Assembly: GCF_900177685.1 (NCBI RefSeq)
Contig: NZ_FXAY01000001.1
Span: 558,001 to 622,000 of the forward strand
Reading direction: 5' to 3'
Source: Agreia pratensis
GTDB lineage: Bacteria; Actinomycetota; Actinomycetes; Actinomycetales; Microbacteriaceae
Length of the DNA stretch: 64,000 bases
The notes beneath the pieces are model-generated. The model was not told the DNA's origin and ran no database searches. It saw nothing but the letters and a program-made list of their open reading frames with translations. Both the position numbers and the translations under genes were made by a program. Shown piece by piece: positions 28,398-35,866 of the stretch; the stretch's first letter is position 1; each line of letters begins with the position of its first letter.

Positions 28398-28455
28398 AAT
28401 GTGACCGTTCACATTGCCGTGTTCATGTTACCCGAGCGCCGCCTCGAGATGTCAA
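28398..28455 (-). promoter_or_regulatory. araB promoter with LacI-type operator
   Basis: On the minus strand -35 TTGACA (28450-28455) and -10 TAACAT (28425-28430) are 19 bp apart. The palindrome AATGTGACCGTTCACATT (28398-28415) begins about ten bases after the -10, across the expected transcription start, a repressor position. Its 14-bp core is identical to the one between chvE and xylA. The LacI gene 260 bp away is the natural candidate regulator. Confidence 0.75.
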
Positions 28456-28504
28456 GTGCGACGCCCGCGCGCAGCCGGTGTATTCGCGCCTGGCCGGCCG
28501 CGCG

Positions 28505-28640
28505 CATCCATGTGTCGCATATCGACCTTCGGGGGCGACCCGAGCGTCGATATGCGCCACATCGTGATGCCCCACTCGATCGATATGGCAAGGATCGACC
28601 TAAACCGGCGCGTTTGGGTCGATATGCGCCACATCGCCAA
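28505..28640. repeat. Intergenic palindrome cluster with GCGCATAT cores
   Basis: ATGTGTCGCATATCGACC (28510-28527) is answered by two inverted copies, GTCGATATGCGCCACAT at 28546-28562 and 28618-28634. The block fills the space between the LacI gene stop and the araB promoter within a 316-bp gap without genes. The core resembles the repeats at 11137-11291. Irregular spacing and only three units argue against CRISPR. Confidence 0.65.
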
Positions 28641-28671
28641 GAGCGAGGGAGCGGTTATGCGGCGCTGATGC

Positions 28672-29691
28672 TCAGAGCGCGCGGGGTGGCGCCGTCGATG
28701 ACCGCACGATGAGGTCGGGCACCAGTGCGCGCTCTTCTGCAGGGGTGCTGCGGATCGCGGCGAGGAGCAGCCCGATGCAGCGCCGCCCGAACTCGTCGAA
28801 GTCCTGTCGCACCGTGGTGAGCGGCGGCCAGAAATGCGCGGCCTCGGGAATGTCATCGAAGCCGACGACGCTGACGTCACCCGGAACATCCAGCCCCGCA
28901 TCGCGCAGCGCGTGCAACAGGCCGAGGGCCATCTGATCGTTCGACGAGAACACCGCCGTCGGCCCGCCCTCGCGGGCGATTCTCTGCCCGGCGGCGTAGC
29001 CCGACTCGGGGGTCCAGTCACCGACGAGCGGTTCGACCCGGGGCAACCCCGCGGCCTCCAGCTCCGCATGGAACCCCACGATGCGCGCCTCCGCCTCGAT
29101 CCAGTCGAGCGGGCCGGCCAGGTGCTGGATGCGTGTGTGCCCGAGCTCGATCAGATGCCTCGTCGCCCGCCTGGCCCCCGTGATCTGGTCGACCGAGAGC
29201 GCGTGGTCGCCCTGCCGACCTGTGGACTGCATCGTGACGAAGGGAAGGTCGAGCCCGCGCGACACCAGAGCGTCGAACACCCGGACCTGAGGCGCGATGA
29301 CCACGAGCCCCTCGATACCGAGGTCGAGCAGATGTGTGAGCGCCGCCTCGATCTCACCGACATCGGAGCCGTCGACGTTGACCGTGTTGACGAAGTAGCC
29401 CTCGGCGCGAGCTGCGCGTTCGATCGCCCGAATACTCGAGGCCGGCCCGTATTGGGCGCTCGACGCCGAGAGCACTCCGAGGGTCGCCGACCGTGAGGTC
29501 ACGAGCGCCCGCGCAGCCCGGTTGGGTCGATAGTTCAGCTCGCCCATCACAGCGAGCACACGCTCGCGGGTCTCGGGTCGGATGCTCGGGTGCGCGTTGA
29601 GTACGCGCGAGACGGTCTGATGCGACACCCCCGCAAGGCGGGCGACATCGCGAATGCTCGGAGCCCGCCCGGATGCCGGCGCCTGACTCAC
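28672..29691 (-). CDS. LacI-family regulator of pentose genes
   Basis: A 339-residue LacI/GalR regulator. The helix-turn-helix is at residues 12-35 (SIRDVARLAGVSHQTVSRVL) and the hinge ends at about residue 68. The sensor domain carries LSVDQITGARRATRHLIELGH and VVGFDDIPEAAHFWPPLTTV. The start is GTG 29691, which overlaps the stop of the upstream membrane protein by 4 bp; longer frames are rejected. It sits next to araB-araD-araA, whose promoter carries the palindrome TGTGACCGTTCACA, also found before xylA. An AraR-like role is inferred. Confidence 0.88.
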   Translation of the reverse strand: MSQAPASGRAPSIRDVARLAGVSHQTVSRVLNAHPSIRPETRERVLAVMGELNYRPNRAARALVTSRSATLGVLSASSAQYGPASSIRAIERAARAEGYFVNTVNVDGSDVGEIEAALTHLLDLGIEGLVVIAPQVRVFDALVSRGLDLPFVTMQSTGRQGDHALSVDQITGARRATRHLIELGHTRIQHLAGPLDWIEAEARIVGFHAELEAAGLPRVEPLVGDWTPESGYAAGQRIAREGGPTAVFSSNDQMALGLLHALRDAGLDVPGDVSVVGFDDIPEAAHFWPPLTTVRQDFDEFGRRCIGLLLAAIRSTPAEERALVPDLIVRSSTAPPRAL

Positions 29692-30344
29692 TCGGCCCGG
29701 CGCAGGGCGTGCGCCATCCACCACCACGCCAGGAGGCCGGCCGCCGCGTACACGACGATCGAGACGAGAGTGCCCAAGATCGCAATAGCCGCCACGATGC
29801 CCACTGACTCTGCACCGGCGCCCGACCCCGAGCCGCTCAGAGCCGACGCGCTGAAGACGACGGTCATCAGGGGGCCGGCAACAGGCGAGAGAACACTCGA
29901 CATGATCAGTCCCGTGCCGAGCAGAATGCCGGAGGCGCTCCACGCCACCGCCCACGGTCTGGCGACCCCGACGGACGCGATCATGGCCTTGCCGATCCAG
30001 ATTCCCGCCCAGCACACGGCGAGGCCCACAACCATCGTGATCATCAGGACGGCCACGGCGACCCACCCCTGCTCCGGGGCGAGGCCGACCGCGGCGAGCA
30101 TCTCGTCGACGGGGCGGTATGTGCCACTCAGCGACGGCGACAGGAACTCCCAGATGAGCCACATGCTCGCGACGATGAAAAAGAGAATGGCCGCAAGCGA
30201 CATGATCGAGAGGCCAGCGGTGAGGACAGTATTCGACACAGCTCCCGCGATGAAGACGCGGTTGCGCTGCGCCTTCGGCAAGGGCGGACGAACGACGCGC
30301 TGATTCGGGTACGCGAAGGCGGGGGGCTGACTCAGCTGGCTCAT
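29688..30344 (-). CDS. Multispanning membrane protein of unknown function
   Basis: A 218-residue protein I do not recognise. A basic, proline-rich N-terminus (YPNQRVVRPPLPKAQRNR) precedes five predicted hydrophobic segments, at about residues 31-50, 55-75, 95-115, 130-165 and 180-205. A Ser/Gly-rich loop (SASALSGSGSGAGAES) lies before the last. It starts at ATG 30344 and overlaps the LacI regulator gene by 4 bp, so the two are translationally coupled. Nothing links it by sequence to sugar transport. Confidence 0.7.
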   Translation of the reverse strand: MSQLSQPPAFAYPNQRVVRPPLPKAQRNRVFIAGAVSNTVLTAGLSIMSLAAILFFIVASMWLIWEFLSPSLSGTYRPVDEMLAAVGLAPEQGWVAVAVLMITMVVGLAVCWAGIWIGKAMIASVGVARPWAVAWSASGILLGTGLIMSSVLSPVAGPLMTVVFSASALSGSGSGAGAESVGIVAAIAILGTLVSIVVYAAAGLLAWWWMAHALRRAE

Positions 30345-30505
30345 ACGAACTCCTGTCTCGCGCTTTCTCGAAAGGATACCGGCTGGTCGCGACTCCGCAC
30401 GGGCCGGTAGCGTCGAGGCACGCTGTGTATCCGGAGGTGTTTAATAAGGCATCATGACCACATGGGACTTTTCGGATTCGTGCCGATCGACGCCCCTCTC
30501 CTGAC

Positions 30506-31090
30506 GTGACGAGAACCGGGAGCGCACCAAGAACCGTGTCGGCGTGGAGTACGTCGATGCTGCTGCAGTGCGCGGCATTCGGCGCCGTCACCGCCGTACT
30601 CATCGTGGCGCTGGGGCCGCTGACCCACTCGATTGCTCTCGTCTCCCCCGTCGTCTATTCGCTGGTCGGCTCGGTCTCGTCACTCGGCCCGCTGGTGGCC
30701 GCGCGGTGGATCCGGGCCCCGGGTTCTCTGCTGCTCACGGCTCTCGTCGCAAGCCTCCTCGCGCTGCCTTTCACCGCCCTCGGCTTCCTGATCGTTGCTG
30801 CCCTCGGTCTTCCCGCGCTGGCGGCAGAACTCGTTCTTCTCGCGAGCAGGTTCTACCCGCGACCGCGCGAGGCGTTCTGGTATCTGGCCTCCGCCGTTCT
30901 CGCGCTCGTTCTGTTCACCATCTCTCTGGTCGTCATCGATCCGGCCGTGATGTCTCCGTGGGTCGTCGTCTTCACCTTCATCGGTCGGATGCTGTCGGTG
31001 CTGTTGCTGGCGGCCGTCGCGGTGCGCATCGAGCAGGCCCTGTCGCGCGCCGGGATCCGCCGTCGATATCGCGGGCGGACCGGCTCATGA
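30506..31090 (+). CDS. Membrane protein coupled to the LuxR-type regulator
   Basis: A 194-residue hydrophobic protein with about six predicted helices and a basic cytoplasmic tail (RAGIRRRYRGRTGS). The size and helix pattern resemble ECF-transporter S components, but no signature is clear, so function is left open. The start is GTG 30506; a later in-frame ATG (residue 18) is an alternative. The stop overlaps the ATG of the large LuxR-type regulator (ATGA), so the two are probably made together and may act together. Confidence 0.7.
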   Translation: MTRTGSAPRTVSAWSTSMLLQCAAFGAVTAVLIVALGPLTHSIALVSPVVYSLVGSVSSLGPLVAARWIRAPGSLLLTALVASLLALPFTALGFLIVAALGLPALAAELVLLASRFYPRPREAFWYLASAVLALVLFTISLVVIDPAVMSPWVVVFTFIGRMLSVLLLAAVAVRIEQALSRAGIRRRYRGRTGS

Positions 31091-33642
31091 CGGTGTGGGG
31101 TGCGCCTCGGCTACCGCCAAAGCTGGTGCAGAGGCCCGGCCTCGTCTCGGTCATCGAATCGGCAGCGCCTCTCGTGATCGTGCATGGCCCGGCGGGCGCC
31201 GGGAAGACCTCGCTCCTCGCCGAATGGGCCGCCCACACGGTGCAGTGCGGCGTCTGGGTGCAGTTGGAGACGAAGGACACCTCTGGGCCGGCCGCGGTCT
31301 CGTTGATCGCAGCAGAGCTGTCGGCAAGCGCCATGCTCGCCGAGACCAACCCTCTGCGACTCGCCGACGCCGCCCTGGTCGGCGGAACGGACGAGTGGTC
31401 TCTGCTCAGGCGCGGATTGCAGTCGCTCGGTCATGACATCGTTCTGGTGGTCGACCAGGCCGATCTTCTGAACGCCGAGGCCCTCGCGTCTCTTCTCGCG
31501 GTGCTCGCCCGCGTGCCCCGTCTGCGCCTCGTGCTCTCGGCTCGGCGCATCTCGGTCGTCGATGCGTCTGGTCCGGTACTCGCCGCGGAACGGGCGGTGA
31601 TCGGATGGCGCGAGCTCATGTTCTCCCGCGAGGAGGCGCGCGCCGCTCTCGGCGCCGACGAGCCCGAACAGCTCGTCGACGAGATCCTGCGCTGGGGAGG
31701 CTCGCCCCTGCTCACGCGGGCCGTAGCGGCCTCGGCACCGGGGGCATCCGACGCCGCAGCCCGGGTCGCGCGCGCGGTCGACACCTACGAGAGCTATCTG
31801 TGGGCCAACGCCGGTTCGGGTGAATCGGCGACGCGCGACGACGAGTACCGTTCGTTTCTCCTCGCGATCTCGGTCGCCGACGTCCTCACCGAATCGCTCG
31901 CGCAGGAGTTGTCGGGATCGGACGACGCCGCAGCTCTTCTCGTCCGCGCTGAGCAGGATGGGTTGGGGCTGTGGCACGGAGACACTCGCGACAGGGTCTT
32001 CACTCTGACGCCTCTGCTTCGCGAGTCCTTCCTCCATGAGTTGACGCGCGCCGATCGTGGTTCGCTCAAAGGGCTTCGCCGCCAGGTTGCGCTGTGGTCG
32101 CACAGGCACGGCCGCCCCTACGAAGCTCTCGAGTTCGCCATGCATGCTCGCGATCTCACTCTCGCATCGACGATCGTGCGCGACTCCGCATTTCTCCTGC
32201 TGCGCAATCATCCCTCGCAGGTCATCGAACTCTTCTCGAAGACTCCGATGCTGGCGCTCAGACAGCATCCGTTGCTCGCCATGCTGCTGGCACTCATCTT
32301 CAATGCGCGCAAGCAGCATCGGCTGCGTGCGATCGAACTGTTCGGCCTGGCAATCGCCTCGTCGCGTATTCAGGGCGATCGCGCCGACCCGCCCGACCGT
32401 GCCCTCTTTCGCACCATCGAGAGTGCCTCGCTCAGGGTTCTCGGTTCGTTCGAAGCGTCGCTCGCGGCCGCGGAGGTCGCCTACGAGACCCTCATCGTCA
32501 TGAGCCTCGAAGACAGAGCTCTGCTCGGTCGGCTCGTGCCCGTGCTCTTCACCCACATCGGCACGAGCTTCTTCTACAACGGCCGCATGGACAAGGCGAT
32601 GGACTGCTTCCGTCGGAGCGCATCCATCGGCGAGGCCGAGAACCTGCCGGCCGGACTCGAGGGGCTTGCGCTCGAGGCGGGGGCGGCCGCGATCACGGGC
32701 GACCTCGTGACCGCCGCAGATCGCTCGGCGGATGGCGCTCGCCGATCGTGGCCGGACGGCTGGATCAACGGATACGCGGGAAGCTTCTATCGCATAGCGA
32801 ACGCCTTCATCGCTCTGGAGCGGTTCGATGCCGACACTGCCGATATGCATGTGCGCTCGCTCGACAAGCACAGGCCCACCATCGAGCACTGGCCGATTCT
32901 CGCGCACCTCGATGCGCTCATCGCCCTGTTCCGAGGAGACGTCGATCGGGCACTGCTCGACTTCGAGCGTGAGGTCGACACGCGTCTGAGCCGCTCGGCT
33001 CTCGGACCTTTCACCGCAGCCCGACTCAAGACGACTCGATCGCTGCTGTATCTGGCGGCCGGCGATGCGGATGCCGCGGAGGAAGCGCTGGTCGTGCAGG
33101 GCAGACGCGGTCAACGCGACACGGTGGCCCTGGCTCGGATATCTCTGGCGCGCGGCAATCCCGACGAGACCCTAGAACTACTCGAGCGGCATCCACACGG
33201 AACCGACCAGACTCCTCGTGTCGAGGCCGAGATGCTCGTTCTGCGCGCGGCAGCACTTGTCGCCACCGGTCGTGACGAGGGCTCCGCCGCCACGCTCCGA
33301 GCTGCGCGCTTTCTTCGACACAGCCGCCAGGCTCTCGCGTTCGCCCTCATCCCCGCGGAGCATCAGCGCTCGATGCTGACGGAGATGAGCTCGATCGAAC
33401 CCTCGCTCGGTGACGCTCCGTCGCTCATTCCCCTCGCGCCGACGCGCATCCCGTTGACGTCGCGAGAGGAGGCCGTCGCTGAGCAGCTGGTGCGCTTCTC
33501 ATCGGCTTCAGACATCGCCGCGGCGCTGGTGGTGTCGCCGAATACCGTCAAGTCACAGCTGCGGTCGCTCTATCGCAAGCTGGGCGTGTCGAACAGGGCC
33601 GATGCGATCGCCGCTGTGAGCGCGCGTCGTCATACGCGCTGA
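31087..33642 (+). CDS. Large LuxR/MalT-type ATPase transcriptional regulator
   Basis: An 851-residue regulator. Walker A is GPAGAGKTS at residues 34-42 and a Walker B-like IVLVVDQADLL lies near residue 120. A long alpha-helical, TPR-like region follows (about 350-770). The last 60 residues are a LuxR helix-turn-helix: LTSREEAVAEQL, then SPNTVKSQLRSLYRKLGVSNRADA. This is the MalT/LAL architecture, in which a signal bound by the repeat region allows ATP-driven assembly on DNA. The start is the ATG at 31087 overlapping the membrane-protein stop. Targets and signal are unknown. Confidence 0.88.
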   Translation: MTVWGAPRLPPKLVQRPGLVSVIESAAPLVIVHGPAGAGKTSLLAEWAAHTVQCGVWVQLETKDTSGPAAVSLIAAELSASAMLAETNPLRLADAALVGGTDEWSLLRRGLQSLGHDIVLVVDQADLLNAEALASLLAVLARVPRLRLVLSARRISVVDASGPVLAAERAVIGWRELMFSREEARAALGADEPEQLVDEILRWGGSPLLTRAVAASAPGASDAAARVARAVDTYESYLWANAGSGESATRDDEYRSFLLAISVADVLTESLAQELSGSDDAAALLVRAEQDGLGLWHGDTRDRVFTLTPLLRESFLHELTRADRGSLKGLRRQVALWSHRHGRPYEALEFAMHARDLTLASTIVRDSAFLLLRNHPSQVIELFSKTPMLALRQHPLLAMLLALIFNARKQHRLRAIELFGLAIASSRIQGDRADPPDRALFRTIESASLRVLGSFEASLAAAEVAYETLIVMSLEDRALLGRLVPVLFTHIGTSFFYNGRMDKAMDCFRRSASIGEAENLPAGLEGLALEAGAAAITGDLVTAADRSADGARRSWPDGWINGYAGSFYRIANAFIALERFDADTADMHVRSLDKHRPTIEHWPILAHLDALIALFRGDVDRALLDFEREVDTRLSRSALGPFTAARLKTTRSLLYLAAGDADAAEEALVVQGRRGQRDTVALARISLARGNPDETLELLERHPHGTDQTPRVEAEMLVLRAAALVATGRDEGSAATLRAARFLRHSRQALAFALIPAEHQRSMLTEMSSIEPSLGDAPSLIPLAPTRIPLTSREEAVAEQLVRFSSASDIAAALVVSPNTVKSQLRSLYRKLGVSNRADAIAAVSARRHTR

Positions 33643-33669
33643 CGATAAATCACCGGGGCTCTCGACCCC

Positions 33670-33705
33670 TTGACAAGTGACCATATGGTCACCTAATTTC
33701 TGTCT
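33670..33705 (+). promoter_or_regulatory. Leaderless promoter with embedded 16-bp operator
   Basis: -35 TTGACA (33670-33675) and -10 TAATTT (33694-33699) are 18 bp apart. The perfect palindrome GTGACCATATGGTCAC fills the spacer at 33677-33692. The ATG follows the -10 by six bases, so transcription should start at the initiation codon. A dimeric repressor on this site would block polymerase; the ArsR-type product of the gene itself is the likely ligand. Confidence 0.85.
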
Positions 33706-34458
33706 ATGGACGAGGTTTTTCGGGCACTGGCCGACCCCACACGGAGAGCGATCCTCGACGCGCTCTTTCTCGAGGACGGCCAGTCGCTGGGTGCACTCGA
33801 GACACGATTCGAGATGAGTCGCTTCGGCGTGATGAAGCACCTCGGGATCCTGGAGGATGCCCGACTCGTGACGACTCGACGACGAGGCCGCGAGAAGCTG
33901 CACTTTCTCAATCCCGTGCCCATCCGGCTCGTACACGACCGGTGGACGAGCAAATACGCAGAACCCTGGGTCGCCGCGCTGAGCGACCTCAAGACAGAAC
34001 TGGAGAGAACCGTGGAGAAGGTATTCGAGATCTACATCCGCACGACGCCCGAGCGTCTCTGGCAGGCGGTCACCGATTCGGAGATCCGCAGCGTCTACAA
34101 CTTCGGCAACCGCATCGAGTCGGACTTCACCGAAGGCTCGAGCTACACGCAGACCAACCCGAAGGCCAACGCTCCGCTCGGAGACGGCGTCAATCTGGTG
34201 GTCGACCCTCCGCGCAAGCTGGTGCAGTCGATGCACGCCCGCTGGAGCGACGAGGTCGAGGCCGAGGGCACCACGCGCATCACCTGGGATATCGAACAGG
34301 TCGGCGACTCGTGCCGACTCGTGGTGACCCACGACGAGCTGCGCGAGGGAGCGAACGAAGAGCTCTATGGCGGCTGGCCGATGATCCTGTCGGGCCTGAA
34401 GACCTACCTCGAGACGGGCGAGAAGCTCACCACACCGGGGTCGCTCATGTACACCTAG
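33706..34458 (+). CDS. ArsR-family regulator fused to SRPBCC (AHSA1-like) domain
   Basis: A 250-residue two-domain protein. Residues 1-85 form an ArsR winged helix (FRALADPTRRAILDAL, then MSRFGVMKHLGILEDARLV), without an obvious metal-binding cysteine pair. Residues about 105-245 are an SRPBCC/AHSA1 ligand-pocket domain (VFEIYIRTTPERLWQAVTD and GWPMILSGLKTYLETGE). The fusion suggests that binding of a hydrophobic ligand controls DNA binding. The message appears leaderless and self-controlled through a palindrome in the promoter spacer. Downstream is a palindromic repeat and then metY on the other strand. Confidence 0.9.
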   Translation: MDEVFRALADPTRRAILDALFLEDGQSLGALETRFEMSRFGVMKHLGILEDARLVTTRRRGREKLHFLNPVPIRLVHDRWTSKYAEPWVAALSDLKTELERTVEKVFEIYIRTTPERLWQAVTDSEIRSVYNFGNRIESDFTEGSSYTQTNPKANAPLGDGVNLVVDPPRKLVQSMHARWSDEVEAEGTTRITWDIEQVGDSCRLVVTHDELREGANEELYGGWPMILSGLKTYLETGEKLTTPGSLMYT

Positions 34459-34461
34459 GCC

Positions 34462-34534
34462 GGGTCTCGATACGGCCGCGGGCGGCCTACTCGACCAGCG
34501 CGAGCCGTGCGCCGGAGCCGACGTACCGAGATCA
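34462..34534. repeat. Dispersed palindromic repeat overlapping the metY stop
   Basis: GGTCTCGATACGGCCGCGGG and CGGCCTACTCGACCAGCG on the left, with a degraded GTACCGAGATCA arm on the right. The right arm ends in TCA, which on the minus strand is the TGA stop of metY. It separates the convergent ArsR-SRPBCC gene and metY. Confidence 0.7.
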
Positions 34535-35866
34535 GCTGACGCGGGCCAACGCCTGGTCGAGATCGGCGATGAGGTCGTTCACGTCCTCGATGCCGATCGA
34601 CAGCCTGACCAGGCCATGGCCGATGCCGAGCCGCTCGCGCAGCTCCTCGCTGAACGAGATGTGCGTTGTGGTCGCCGGGTGCAGAGCCATCGACCTCACG
34701 TCACCGATGTTCGTCATGCGGCTGATCACGCGCAGCCCATCGAGAAACGCCTGAGCACCTGCCGCTCCCCCTCGCACGGTGACGGCGAAGACGGATCCTG
34801 TGCGACCACCGTAGAGCCGCTGCGCCAACTCGTGCGCGGGGTTCGATTCGAGCCCGGCGAAGTCGACGCTCTCGACCTTCGGATGCTGCTCGAGCCATCT
34901 GGCGATGGTCACCGAGCTGTCGAGGTGGCGCTCCATGCGCAGCGACAGGGTCTCGATGCCCTGATGCAGCAGAAACGAGTTGAACGGCGACAGTGCCGGA
35001 CCGATGTCATTGACCACCGCTTCGCGGGCGAGGCGCGCGTAGCCGGTTCGGCTGTATCGCTCGAGAAGCGACTTCGCAGCGGAGCCCTGGGGTTCGGTCA
35101 AGAGCGGATAGCGCCGCTCGGACGCGGCCCAGTCGAACGTGCCGCCGTCGACGATCGCGCCGGAGAGACCCGCACCGTGGCCGGAGAGAAACTTCGTCGA
35201 CGAGTGCACGACCACCGCGGCGCCGTACTCGATGGGGCGGATCACGTATGGCGACGCGATCGTATTGTCGACGACGAGCGGGATGCCGTGCCGTGCAGCG
35301 ACCCGGGCGACCTGCTCGATGTCGACGATGTCGTTCTTGGGGTTCGGAATCGTCTCGGTGAAGATCGCCTTTGTGTTGGGCTGGATGATCCGATCCCACT
35401 CGTCGTCGTCGGCCGTGTTCCACACGTAGTCGACAGAGACGCCGAAGCGGGCGAAGCTGCGCCCGAAGAGCACCCGCGTTCCGCTGTAGATGCTCGCGGT
35501 CGAGACGATGCGCTCGCCGTTCTCCGCGAGCGCGAGCAGGGCCGCCGTGATGGCCGCCTGGCCCGACGAGACGACGATCGCCTCCGAGCCTCCTTCGAGC
35601 GAGGCGATGCGCTTTTCGGCCACCGCGCCCGACGGGTTGCGCTGCCGGGAGTAGATGAGCCCGTCAGCGTCTCCCGAGAACCGGTTGCGGGCGTCGTCGA
35701 ACGAGTCGAAGCGGTAGCCGGCGGTCATCGCGATAGGCGAGACGCGGGCTCCGGCGTTCAGGTCGTCGTACTCGCCGGCATGAACTTGGCGGGTGTCGAA
35801 GCCGTAACCCTGCCAGTCATACTCCGGTGCTGCGACGTCGGTCGAGGGCTGGGTGTCGTCTGTCAC
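34532..35866 (-). CDS. metY: O-acetylhomoserine sulfhydrylase
   Basis: A 444-residue PLP enzyme of the Cys/Met-metabolism family that makes homocysteine from O-acetylhomoserine and sulfide (or methionine from methanethiol). The PLP lysine is in VVHSSTKFLSGHG. Opening residues GFDTRQVHAG and the length fit MetY rather than MetB (about 380). The GTG at 35866 overlaps the stop of the upstream PatB-type gene by 4 bp and has AGAGAG nearby; the ATG at 35917 would overlap more deeply, so I prefer the GTG. The pairing of a C-S lyase with a sulfhydrylase suggests recapture of released sulfide or thiol. Confidence 0.9.
   Translation of the reverse strand: MTDDTQPSTDVAAPEYDWQGYGFDTRQVHAGEYDDLNAGARVSPIAMTAGYRFDSFDDARNRFSGDADGLIYSRQRNPSGAVAEKRIASLEGGSEAIVVSSGQAAITAALLALAENGERIVSTASIYSGTRVLFGRSFARFGVSVDYVWNTADDDEWDRIIQPNTKAIFTETIPNPKNDIVDIEQVARVAARHGIPLVVDNTIASPYVIRPIEYGAAVVVHSSTKFLSGHGAGLSGAIVDGGTFDWAASERRYPLLTEPQGSAAKSLLERYSRTGYARLAREAVVNDIGPALSPFNSFLLHQGIETLSLRMERHLDSSVTIARWLEQHPKVESVDFAGLESNPAHELAQRLYGGRTGSVFAVTVRGGAAGAQAFLDGLRVISRMTNIGDVRSMALHPATTTHISFSEELRERLGIGHGLVRLSIGIEDVNDLIADLDQALARVS

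Noticed and set aside
28505-28640. Possible short CRISPR array
   Set aside because: Only three repeat units, one inverted, with unequal spacing and no cas genes in the window.
29692-30603. Extension of the pentose LacI regulator to 643 residues
   Set aside because: The added part is the shadow of the membrane-protein gene; the LacI helix-turn-helix begins right after GTG 29691.
30544-31086. N-terminal extension of the LuxR-type regulator giving a 1032-codon frame
   Set aside because: It overlaps the membrane-protein gene in another frame and reads as Arg-rich low-complexity sequence; the ATG at 31087 with ATGA overlap is far better.
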